Positions 44,702 through 52,372 of a stretch of DNA of 56,229 bases are shown piece after piece (within the stretch, counting starts at the first letter, position 1; each line of letters starts with the position of its first letter). The notes beneath the pieces were generated by a model that saw only the letters and a program-made list of their open reading frames with translations, ran no database searches and was not told where the DNA came from. The translations under genes were made by a program, and so were the position numbers. The DNA is from an uncultured Bacillota bacterium (lineage in GTDB: Bacteria > Bacillota_I > Bacilli_A > RF39 > UBA660), in NCBI GenBank assembly GCA_947650795.1, contig CANSWR010000004.1, forward strand, positions 1 to 56,229, given 5' to 3'.

Positions 44702-46058
44702 TATAATCAAAAAATTATTTGGAGGCATATATAGCATAATAGACAAGATAATAATAACTCCAATAAGTAAAATAGCATACTTTTTTAAAGACAGACTATC
44801 ATTTAACAGTGGATTCATAGACAGAATATTAAATAAACCTAATGTTCTTTTATACCTATCATTAATACTCGCCTTTGTCTGCTTCTACATAGTAGATAAA
44901 AAAGTAATAGGTTTTAGTAATACGAATGCAATAGTACTATCTAACCAACCAGTTTCTGTTGAATATAACGAAGAAGCATATGTTGTAGAAGGATTACCTG
45001 ATGGAGTTAATATTATACTAACTGGTAGAAAAAGCGACTTATATCTAGCACAAGACTTAAGTGACCATAAAGTAACATTAAATCTATCAAACTATGGTGT
45101 AGGAACACATAAAGTTGCCTTGGAATATAACAAACCAATAAATACACTTAATTATGAGCTTAATCCTGGAACAGTAACTGTGGTAATATATCCAAAAGTT
45201 AGTCAAGTAAGATCGCTATCAATAGACGTAATAAACACAGACAAATTGCCACAAACTTTAGTAGTTAGTAATGTAGTATTAGATAGAGATGAGGTTATAA
45301 TTAAAAGTTATCAAGAAAAATTGGATAAAGTTGCAAGTGTAAAAGCAATAATTGATGTAAATGCGTTAAATGCTACAAAATCAGATACATATACACTAGA
45401 AAATGTTAAATTAGTAGCATATGATGAAAATGGTAAAGAACTAAAAGACATAGAAATAGTACCTGAAAATGTAACAGCAAGTGTAGTTATAACAAGTCCT
45501 AGTAAAACAGTTCCATTAAAAATAGTTCCAAAAGGAGAAATAAGAAGTGGTTCAGCAATTTCAAGTATAACAAGTTCTGTAACTAACGTAACTGTATATG
45601 CAGACGAAAGTATATTGAATGAACTAAAAGAAATTGAATTAGAAATAGATGTAACTAACCTTAGTGAAAGTAAAGTATACCAAATGGTAATAAATAAACC
45701 TAGTGGAGCAAGAAGTATCAGTGAAACGAGTGTAACCATTACTGTAACAATGGAATCAGAAACATCCAAAGACTATAGTAACATAAGCATAGAAACAAGA
45801 AATTTAGACCCAAGATTTAAAGTAATGGCAAGTAGCGAGCAAGACGCAAACGTCACTGTAACAGTAAAAGGAGTTCAAAGCTTACTAAATGAATTAGATA
45901 ATAATTACTTAACTTCAATTAAAGCTTATATTGACTTAAAAGGAATTACAGAAGCAGGACCAGCAACTGTTCCAGTATTTGTAGAAGGTGACGATTTAAG
46001 ACTTACATATACAAGTAAAACAAAAAATGTACAAGTAATAATTATAGAAGCTAACTAA
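44679..46058 (+). CDS. cdaR: CdaA regulatory protein CdaR (YbbR domains)
   Basis: 459 aa. A basic cytoplasmic N-terminus of ~55 residues is followed by a TM helix (VLLYLSLILAFVCFYIVD) and about four extracytoplasmic YbbR repeats (PVSVEYNEEAYVVEGLPDGV, QTLVVSNVVLDRDEVII, and so on). It binds CdaA and modulates c-di-AMP synthesis. GAGGAGGTGA lies within the end of cdaA. In Bacillus glmM follows; here a minus-strand DUF378 gene follows instead. Confidence 0.93.
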   Translation: MKKKGKTNIIKKLFGGIYSIIDKIIITPISKIAYFFKDRLSFNSGFIDRILNKPNVLLYLSLILAFVCFYIVDKKVIGFSNTNAIVLSNQPVSVEYNEEAYVVEGLPDGVNIILTGRKSDLYLAQDLSDHKVTLNLSNYGVGTHKVALEYNKPINTLNYELNPGTVTVVIYPKVSQVRSLSIDVINTDKLPQTLVVSNVVLDRDEVIIKSYQEKLDKVASVKAIIDVNALNATKSDTYTLENVKLVAYDENGKELKDIEIVPENVTASVVITSPSKTVPLKIVPKGEIRSGSAISSITSSVTNVTVYADESILNELKEIELEIDVTNLSESKVYQMVINKPSGARSISETSVTITVTMESETSKDYSNISIETRNLDPRFKVMASSEQDANVTVTVKGVQSLLNELDNNYLTSIKAYIDLKGITEAGPATVPVFVEGDDLRLTYTSKTKNVQVIIIEAN

Positions 46059-46086
46059 TTAGCATTCTTAATTATTTTACTAAAAT

Positions 46087-46120
46087 AAAAAGCCTCGCCA
46101 ATAATTGACGGGGTTTTATC
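46087..46120. terminator. Bidirectional terminator between cdaR and the DUF378 gene
   Basis: AAAAgCCTCG and CGGGGTTTT pair around ~11 nt. The minus strand ends in CTTTTTATTTT, the plus strand in TTTTATC. Confidence 0.7.
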
Positions 46121-46131
46121 ATCATCAAAAG

Positions 46132-46341
46132 CTATTCTTTAGCAGTTTTTTCAAAAGGCATTAAAAGTAAACCTATATTGATAATACCAGCAAGGCCCAC
46201 AAAAGTATAAACAACTTTAGTAAATAAAGTATCTACACCAAAGATTGCTTCAACAATATTAAAGTTAAATAATCCAACAAGGCCCCAGTTTAAAGCACCA
46301 ATAATAGTTAGACCAAGTGCTATTTTTTGAATTGTTTGCAT
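46132..46341 (-). CDS. DUF378 membrane protein (YuzA-like)
   Basis: 69 aa, two TM helices. IALGLTIIGALNWGLVGLFN and VVYTFVGLAGIINIGLLL are typical of the DUF378 family, whose function is unknown. GGGAGGAGGT precedes the ATG on the minus strand. It is a lone gene between two plus-strand operons. Confidence 0.93.
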   Translation of the reverse strand: MQTIQKIALGLTIIGALNWGLVGLFNFNIVEAIFGVDTLFTKVVYTFVGLAGIINIGLLLMPFEKTAKE

Positions 46342-46449
46342 ATATACCTCCTCCCAGTTATTATTAGTTTAAGCATTTTTAAATATTTTATTCATAAACT
46401 AATCAAACATTGGATATAATTAAGTGTAAATAATTAAAGGAGGGTTATT

Positions 46450-47436
46450 TTGAAAAAGTTTTTAGTGGTACTCATTTCTTTACTACTATTGGTAGGATGT
46501 GGTAAAAAAGAAAGTAATATAGTTGAAAAATTTCAAAGTACTGTAAATAGTTTAAATAATTATCATTTAACTGGTGAAATGGAAATAGTAAATAATGAAG
46601 AAAAATATAACTATAAAGTAGATGTAGTATATAAAAAAGGAAATTACTACAAAGTCTCACTAGTAAATAAAGAAAATGAGCATGAACAAATAATACTTAA
46701 AAATGAGGAAGGAGTATATGTAGTAACGCCTAGCTTAAACAAAAGCTTTAAATTCCAAAGTGAATGGCCAACAAATAGTAGTCAATCATACATATTAGAA
46801 ACATTAGTTAATGACATATTAGATGATTCAGAAAGAAGTGTAAAAGAAGAAAAAGATAAGTACATAATAACAAGTAAAGTTAACTATCCAAACAATAGTG
46901 AACTAACTGAACAAGTTATTACATTTAATGACAAATACTTACCAACAAAAGTTGTAGTAAATAATTCTAAAGGACTAGCGCAAATTACAATGAATATAAC
47001 TAATATAGATGTAAAAAGTAAATATGATAAAGAATACTTTGCATTAAATAATAGTGTATGTAAAGATTGTAAAACAGAATCAACTAGTGCAGCTTCATTA
47101 GAAGATATAGTATATCCTATGTATTTACCTACAGGAACAACATATAGTGGAGAAGAAACAATAAAAGAAGAAGGAAGCGAAAGAGTAATACTAACATATA
47201 CTGGAGTAAAACCATTTATACTAATTGAAGAAGCTAGTAATGCTTCAAAAGAACATGAAACTACAGCAGTAAGTGGCGAAGTAGTACAATATGGAAATGT
47301 AGTAGGAGTACTAACTGAGACTTCCTTAAATTGGAGTACAGCAGGTAGAGAATACTATATCATTGGTGATAGTTTATCAAAAGAAGAACTATTACAAATA
47401 GCTAGTAGTACTGCAACAGTAGCATTAACTAAATAA
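46450..47436 (+). CDS. Lipoprotein with a LolA/GerS-like domain
   Basis: 328 aa starting at a TTG with AAAGGAGGG five nt upstream; no ATG is available. The signal peptide ends in lipobox LVGC. The segments LNNYHLTGEMEIVNNEEKY, VVYKKGNYYKVSLVN, EGVYVVTPSLNKSFKF and SEWPTNSSQSYIL have the repeated-strand pattern of LolA-like lipoprotein-binding folds found in Firmicutes envelope proteins such as GerS. Two Cys (CKDCKT) sit in the linker to a C-terminal domain ending in TATVALTK. The substrate is unknown. Confidence 0.8.
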   Translation: MKKFLVVLISLLLLVGCGKKESNIVEKFQSTVNSLNNYHLTGEMEIVNNEEKYNYKVDVVYKKGNYYKVSLVNKENEHEQIILKNEEGVYVVTPSLNKSFKFQSEWPTNSSQSYILETLVNDILDDSERSVKEEKDKYIITSKVNYPNNSELTEQVITFNDKYLPTKVVVNNSKGLAQITMNITNIDVKSKYDKEYFALNNSVCKDCKTESTSAASLEDIVYPMYLPTGTTYSGEETIKEEGSERVILTYTGVKPFILIEEASNASKEHETTAVSGEVVQYGNVVGVLTETSLNWSTAGREYYIIGDSLSKEELLQIASSTATVALTK

Positions 47437-47460
47437 GGGGATTAACCCTTTTTCTTTTTA
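47433..47460 (+). terminator. Short terminator after the LolA-like lipoprotein gene
   Basis: AAGGG and CCCTT around GATTAA, then TTTCTTTTT. Confidence 0.6.
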
Positions 47461-47468
47461 CATAAAAG

Positions 47469-47498
47469 TAGACCAATAAAACATTTCCATGTTATACT
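47469..47498 (+). promoter_or_regulatory. Probable pepF promoter
   Basis: TAGACC (47469-47474), 18-nt spacer, TATACT (47493-47498). Confidence 0.5.
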
Positions 47499-47520
47499 GT
47501 AATAAAGAGGAAGTGAATAA

Positions 47521-49305
47521 ATGAAAACAGAATGGGATTTAACCCTTTTATACAAAAATGACTTAGAATGGCAAGAAGATTACAAAAAAATAGAACAATA
47601 CATAGAATGGCTAAATAAAAATATATCAAACATTTTTACAAATATTGATTCATTCTTAGAATTTCTAAAAACAAAAATAGAAACTGAACGAATAATAGAT
47701 AGAACATTTTCATATGCAAAAAGACAAGTCCATAAAAACTTAACACAGACAGAATACAAAGAAAAAATGAAAAAAACTTTAGATTTATATGGTAAACTTC
47801 AAATTATATCAAATGAATTTGATAGATGTATCATAGAAAAAAGTGATATAGTTACTATATACTTACAAAATCCAATATTATCTCAATATAAAAGACTAAT
47901 AAATCTAATAATAAGAAAAAAAGCTCATCTTATATCAAATAGTGATATATTAATAGATTATTCAAACAAATTACAAGAAATAAGAAACTCATACCAAGAT
48001 ATACTAGTAAATAAAATAAAAGAAACAGAAATTGTTTATGAAGGCGAAACAATAACAATAACAAGAAATAACATAAACGAGCTTCTACTAGATAATAATC
48101 AAGAAAAAAGAAAACTAATATATCAAGCATATATGAAATTAATATCAAAATATGGTAAGGAAATTAAGAAATTATATAAATCTAAATTAACAATAGAAAT
48201 AGAATTATCCAGACAAAGAAACTTTAAATATCTTATAGAAGAAAAAATGTTTAACTATGAAATAGACAGTAATTTCTTTGAAATGGTATTAAAAACAATA
48301 AAAAAACACATACAAACCAAGCATAAATATAATGAAATAAAAAAATCTTCTTTAAACTTAAAAAAATTTAGTAACTATGACACACTTTTATCTATATGTG
48401 ATATTCCTAAAATAAACATAGACTTAGAAGAAGGAAAGAATAAAATAAAAAAGGCATTATCTATATTTGGAGAAGAATATATTTTATTAATTGATAAAAT
48501 GTTTAATGATGGATGGATAGACGCATATCCAAAAGAAAACAAAATAGGTGGTTCATACACTTCAATAGCATATGACGGAGTTCCATTCATATTACTAAAC
48601 TATGAAGAATCTATAACATCTCTAAGATTATTAGCTCACGAAATAGGCCATGCGGTTAACACATATTTTTCAAAAAAAGCTAATGGATACCATAATTTTT
48701 CAGTAACATTCTTTTTAACAGAAATAGCGTCTAAAGTAAATGAATTATTATTAAACGAATATCTTATTGAACATGCCAATAATGATGAAGAAAAAATATA
48801 TATTTTAAACGATGTTATAAATGCCTTAATAAATTCTATATATGGACAAACTTTATTTAGTGACTTTGAAAATAATGCAGTAAAAAGTATTGAAATTTTC
48901 GGAAAGTTTGGTGATCTTAATAAGTTATTTAGAGACTTAGAAGAAGAATATAATGGAAGTGCATTCAATGTAGAAAAATCATCTAAATATGAATGGTTAA
49001 AAATGAGTCATTACATAATGCAAGATTCATATTATGTTTATCAATACTCAGTAGGAGCTTGTTTATCAGTTTACATAGTAAATAAATTATTGAATGATAA
49101 AAATAATTTTAAAGAAAAATATTTAAAATTTCTTTCATTAGGTGATAGATTAAGTATTACCGAAATATTAAAAGAATTAGAAATAGAAATAAACAATGAC
49201 AATTTTATAATAGAAGGAATAGAATATCTTAATCAAAAAATACAAAAATTGGAGGATTTATTAAAGAGAAAAGAGTTAATATTAAAGAAAAATAATATTA
49301 GATGA
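47521..49305 (+). CDS. pepF: Oligoendopeptidase F-type peptidase (M3B)
   Basis: Cytoplasmic zinc metallopeptidase cutting short peptides; 594 aa, the usual length. It starts MKTEWDLTLLY, a typical PepF opening. The zinc motif is LLAHEIGHAVN (HExxH), with the third ligand expected in FLTEIASKVNE. The C-terminus has the YQYSVGACLS segment common in the family. AAGAGGAAGTG precedes the ATG. Confidence 0.93.
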   Translation: MKTEWDLTLLYKNDLEWQEDYKKIEQYIEWLNKNISNIFTNIDSFLEFLKTKIETERIIDRTFSYAKRQVHKNLTQTEYKEKMKKTLDLYGKLQIISNEFDRCIIEKSDIVTIYLQNPILSQYKRLINLIIRKKAHLISNSDILIDYSNKLQEIRNSYQDILVNKIKETEIVYEGETITITRNNINELLLDNNQEKRKLIYQAYMKLISKYGKEIKKLYKSKLTIEIELSRQRNFKYLIEEKMFNYEIDSNFFEMVLKTIKKHIQTKHKYNEIKKSSLNLKKFSNYDTLLSICDIPKINIDLEEGKNKIKKALSIFGEEYILLIDKMFNDGWIDAYPKENKIGGSYTSIAYDGVPFILLNYEESITSLRLLAHEIGHAVNTYFSKKANGYHNFSVTFFLTEIASKVNELLLNEYLIEHANNDEEKIYILNDVINALINSIYGQTLFSDFENNAVKSIEIFGKFGDLNKLFRDLEEEYNGSAFNVEKSSKYEWLKMSHYIMQDSYYVYQYSVGACLSVYIVNKLLNDKNNFKEKYLKFLSLGDRLSITEILKELEIEINNDNFIIEGIEYLNQKIQKLEDLLKRKELILKKNNIR

Positions 49306-49334
49306 CTTTTTTCGACAAAAATATAATAATATAA

Positions 49335-49363
49335 TTGACACTAACAACTATAATTGATATAAT
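49335..49363 (+). promoter_or_regulatory. Promoter of a second candidate RNA
   Basis: Perfect TTGACA (49335-49340), 17-nt spacer and TATAAT (49358-49363), with no start codon that fits a gene downstream. Confidence 0.8.
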
Positions 49364-49369
49364 TTAATT

Positions 49370-49508
49370 GTTAGTAAAAATAACAAATTCCGGCGTTAGT
49401 TTTTACTACGATGAAAGTAAGAAGCAGATGTAAACGTATATGAAGATTGATTAACCCTTACATTTAAAATTAGTCTTTAGCTTGTTTCCTACTTTCTTTT
49501 ATTTTGTA
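49370..49508 (+). ncRNA. Candidate structured RNA (~135 nt)
   Basis: Hairpin I: TTAGTAAAAATAAC (49371-49384) pairs with GTTAGTTTTTACTA (49395-49408) around AAATTCCGGC. Hairpin II: GAAAGTA (49413-49419) with TACTTTC (49490-49496), then AAGC with GCTT, then GATGTAA (49427-49433) with TTACATT (49458-49464). The 3' end runs into TTTTATTTTG, a terminator. No ORF is present and the next gene has its own promoter. I cannot match it to a known RNA family. Confidence 0.65.
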
Positions 49509-49524
49509 AAAAAAATGTAATTAG

Positions 49525-49553
49525 TTGCGAATATTATAAAATTATGGTATTAT
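49525..49553 (+). promoter_or_regulatory. Promoter of the 49573 gene
   Basis: TTGCGA (49525-49530), 17-nt spacer, TATTAT (49548-49553) with an extended -10 TGG. The leader is only ~13 nt. Confidence 0.65.
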
Positions 49554-49572
49554 GTTTCTGAGGTAATTAGTT

Positions 49573-50106
49573 ATGGCAAATAGAGAAATTAGAAGAAAAC
49601 AAAAAATTACTAGTAATCAAGCTAGTACAGTAGAAGAGGTAGACTTAAAAGGATTTATTGTAGTAATACTTGGAATAGCTATTGTAGTTGTAATTGCATA
49701 TGGATTAACATTATTAGCTAAGCATGCTGGATTATTTGATTTAAGATATATTAAACCAGAAATAGCAGCTGCCACAATAGATTATGAAAACATCTCCGCT
49801 GGAACAATATTTAATAGAATAGAAAACGAATACTATGTTATAATCGGGGATTTTGAAAGTGAAGAAAGTGTATATGTAGGAAGTTTAGGAAGCTTATATA
49901 AAAACAAAACAGATAAAATACCTTTATACTCAGTTGATTTAAGTGAAGGATTAAATAAATCAGTAATAAGTGACACATCTAATCCAAGTGCACAAACAGT
50001 TTCAGATTTAAAAATAAATGGACATACTTTAATAAAAATAAGTGGAGGCCGAAACGTTAAATATATTGAAGGAGACGAAAATATAAAAATCGAATTAGGA
50101 ATCTAA
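49573..50106 (+). CDS. Single-TM protein with an extracellular thioredoxin-like domain without Cys, 177 aa
   Basis: A basic N-terminus (ANREIRRKQK), then TM helix GFIVVILGIAIVVVIAYGLT (~26-46). The outer domain has YYVIIGDFES, IPLYSVDLSEG, LKINGHTLIKISGG and YIEG, an order resembling a thioredoxin-like fold, but no Cys is present, so redox activity is excluded. GAGGTAATTAGTT precedes the ATG. The family assignment is tentative. Confidence 0.7.
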   Translation: MANREIRRKQKITSNQASTVEEVDLKGFIVVILGIAIVVVIAYGLTLLAKHAGLFDLRYIKPEIAAATIDYENISAGTIFNRIENEYYVIIGDFESEESVYVGSLGSLYKNKTDKIPLYSVDLSEGLNKSVISDTSNPSAQTVSDLKINGHTLIKISGGRNVKYIEGDENIKIELGI

Positions 50107-50125
50107 ACTTAATATAACAAAATAA

Positions 50126-50150
50126 AAAACTCGCACAACGCGGGTTTTAA
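50126..50150. terminator. Convergent bidirectional terminator
   Basis: AAAACTCG and CGGGTTTT pair around CACAACG, with T-runs on both strands. It separates the 49573 gene from gatD. Confidence 0.75.
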
Positions 50151-50869
50151 TTTATATCAAAATTACTTAAATACTCTTTATATGCTTTAATTTCTGTAGT
50201 TCTATTTAACATCTTTAATTTATACTTTTTATTCTTTTGTTTCATAATACTTTTAACAATATAATTAGTCAAATAAGGATTTCTAATATAAATAGGACCT
50301 ATAAGATAAGTAGCATAAAAGTTTTTATAAAGATATCCTTCTTTAGAATTATTAAGAATTGCGCCTGTACCTTCAATTACTCTAAACAACGGCTTATCAA
50401 TTCCATAAATAACACCAAACCTATTCTGAAAACCAATAATTTTTTCTTTAATCAATCTAGTTTTAGCAATAACACTTCCAACAATTCTAATATTCTCATG
50501 AACAGTGTAATAGGGGAAAATATCTAAAGCTTTAAGAGTTTCTTTTTGATTATTTACTATATGAGTTCCAAAAAGTTCTGTGGCATTTCCAGTAATCAAA
50601 AAATGTTTTCCTTTATCAATGGCATTTTTAATGTCTTTTTTATATTTTTTAATATCTTCTAAAACTAACATTTCACTATTCTCTGAACCCATTCCTATAT
50701 AAAACAAATCATAATCTTCAAAATTAATCTTATCACCAATAGTTAAAAAATGAATATCACACTTAATATCTTGACGTTCAATAAACCTCTTTAAAGCACG
50801 CACATTCCCATTCTCTCCATAAAGATTCATTAAATCATAATACAAATGGGCAATTTTAATTTTCGGCAT
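50147..50869 (-). CDS. gatD: GatD-like subunit of the lipid II amidotransferase, catalytic dyad missing
   Basis: 240 aa. Homology to GatD is clear: IAHLYYDLMNLYGENGN at the start, DLFYIGMGSENSE, IIGFQNRFGVIYG, YKNFYATYLIGPIYIRNP. GatD normally supplies ammonia from glutamine to MurT using Cys94 (ICGGYQ) and His189 (YLHGP). Here residue 94 is Gly (LITGNATELFG) and the His position is Ile (YLIGP). Glutaminase activity by the usual mechanism is therefore not expected. The start at ATG 50869 gives GatD-like numbering, and GGTGAT lies upstream. It overlaps the end of murT, so the pair is retained as an operon. Confidence 0.88.
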   Translation of the reverse strand: MPKIKIAHLYYDLMNLYGENGNVRALKRFIERQDIKCDIHFLTIGDKINFEDYDLFYIGMGSENSEMLVLEDIKKYKKDIKNAIDKGKHFLITGNATELFGTHIVNNQKETLKALDIFPYYTVHENIRIVGSVIAKTRLIKEKIIGFQNRFGVIYGIDKPLFRVIEGTGAILNNSKEGYLYKNFYATYLIGPIYIRNPYLTNYIVKSIMKQKNKKYKLKMLNRTTEIKAYKEYLSNFDIN

Positions 50870-52205
50870 GAACATCACCATCTTTCTTAAGTAAAGCTTT
50901 TAATTCTATTTCTTTATCAAAGCAAACACAACTGTAAATGTTTCCTTTAGTCTTTTCTCTTAAAGTTGGAAGTAAATCATTATCTAAATCTTCAATTAAT
51001 AAAATCTTAGACTTATTTATACCAGCATATTCCATTCTAGTTAACATATCATATTTAAACCTTCCAACTAAAACTATCTTATCTATAGACTTATGAGCTA
51101 AATCTTCAAAATCAATATCCCAAATCCAACTAATGTCATTTTCGCTGTAGCGCCTACTAGAATTATCAAATCCTAAAATAACAGATTTTTTTCCTGGTTC
51201 ATTGACAATAAAATCTAAAGATTGTTTGTAACTTAAATTATTTTCATTTTTACTAGCTAACATTTGCCACATTCTATTATCAAAATTATAAATATTAAGT
51301 CTCTTAGGTTTAAAAGACTCATCATTAATAACTTTTAAAATGTTTTCACTATCAATGCCTAACACACTTGCAACAGCATAACTAGCAGTAACAAAATAAA
51401 CAGAATAAAGAAAATTAGAAGGTAAAGTACATTTTTGTTTATTAATAAAAATAGTGCCTTTAACAACATTTATATTATGAGCAACATAATCAGGGTTTTC
51501 ACGTCCCCATTTACACTTAGGACAACTATATGAACCAATATGACCATAATTATAATAACTATATTTCAATTTCGTATTACAAATGGGACAATAAGAACCA
51601 TCCAAATTATTTAAACTAGATTTAGTAGAGTAGTTATTTTTATCAATTCCGTAAGTAGTTAATTTACCTTTATGATTCGTTGCAAGAGCATTAACTAAAG
51701 GATCATCTACATTTATAATAAGGTGAGTTTTATCTTTAATAATATTACCAATAACTCTTTGTATAAATTCTGGATGAACATTTCTAGGTGGCTGATCTCT
51801 TGTAATATTAGTAATCACTAAATGGGTTAAATCAAAGAATTTCAAACTATTTCCTGAATGTCTTTCATCTAATTCCATAAGTAAAATATCCCCATTTAAT
51901 TTTCCGTTCCAAGTAGAATTATTTAAAATAAGACTAGCAATCGCAGAAGTGACATTACTTCCATTCTTATTATAGACAACTTTGTATCCGCTTTCACTTA
52001 AAATTCTAGCAACTAACTCAGTAGTACTACCTTTACCACTAGAACCAGTTATTCCAATAACATACTTGGGCATCTTAATTTTACTTAAAACGCTAGGGGA
52101 TACTTTAAGAGCAACATACCCGCCAATTACACTTCCTTCTCTTTTAAAAAGCTTAGCAATTTTAGTAGTTATCTTACACATAAATATACTTAATATTTTC
52201 ATCAT
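50856..52205 (-). CDS. murT: MurT-like lipid II amidotransferase subunit
   Basis: 449 aa, Mur-ligase fold with a four-Cys zinc ribbon (CPIC.. and CPKC, ~residues 200-230) and a C-terminal DUF1727-type domain. The P-loop reads GITGSSGKGSTT where MurT normally has GTNGKT. ITNITRDQPPR and LLMELDERHSG are the other Mur-type motifs. With GatD it amidates D-iGlu of lipid II. AGGTGA precedes the ATG at 52205. TTTTAA-17-TATAAT (52251-52223, minus) may be the promoter. Confidence 0.92.
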   Translation of the reverse strand: MMKILSIFMCKITTKIAKLFKREGSVIGGYVALKVSPSVLSKIKMPKYVIGITGSSGKGSTTELVARILSESGYKVVYNKNGSNVTSAIASLILNNSTWNGKLNGDILLMELDERHSGNSLKFFDLTHLVITNITRDQPPRNVHPEFIQRVIGNIIKDKTHLIINVDDPLVNALATNHKGKLTTYGIDKNNYSTKSSLNNLDGSYCPICNTKLKYSYYNYGHIGSYSCPKCKWGRENPDYVAHNINVVKGTIFINKQKCTLPSNFLYSVYFVTASYAVASVLGIDSENILKVINDESFKPKRLNIYNFDNRMWQMLASKNENNLSYKQSLDFIVNEPGKKSVILGFDNSSRRYSENDISWIWDIDFEDLAHKSIDKIVLVGRFKYDMLTRMEYAGINKSKILLIEDLDNDLLPTLREKTKGNIYSCVCFDKEIELKALLKKDGDVHAEN

Positions 52206-52263
52206 TCTATTCACCTATACTTATTATATAATAATTGTTACTAAATTAAAATATTTCTTATAC

Positions 52264-52311
52264 AAAAAATAAAAAGAACTACATATAATAGAGAATAAAA
52301 TCCTGTAGTTC
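52264..52311 (-). terminator. Terminator after the YfhO-like gene
   Basis: On the minus strand GAACTACA and TGTAGTTC pair around a 20-nt loop, followed by TTTTTATTTTTT. Confidence 0.7.
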
Positions 52312-52372
52312 CTTTCAATGTCATATAATTTATTTCGTTGTTTTTTGCTTTACATCAAGAAAAAAACTCAAA

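Noticed and set aside
43856-46058. Expecting glmM after cdaR as in Bacillus
   Set aside because: The next gene is a minus-strand DUF378 protein; absence here says only that glmM is elsewhere.
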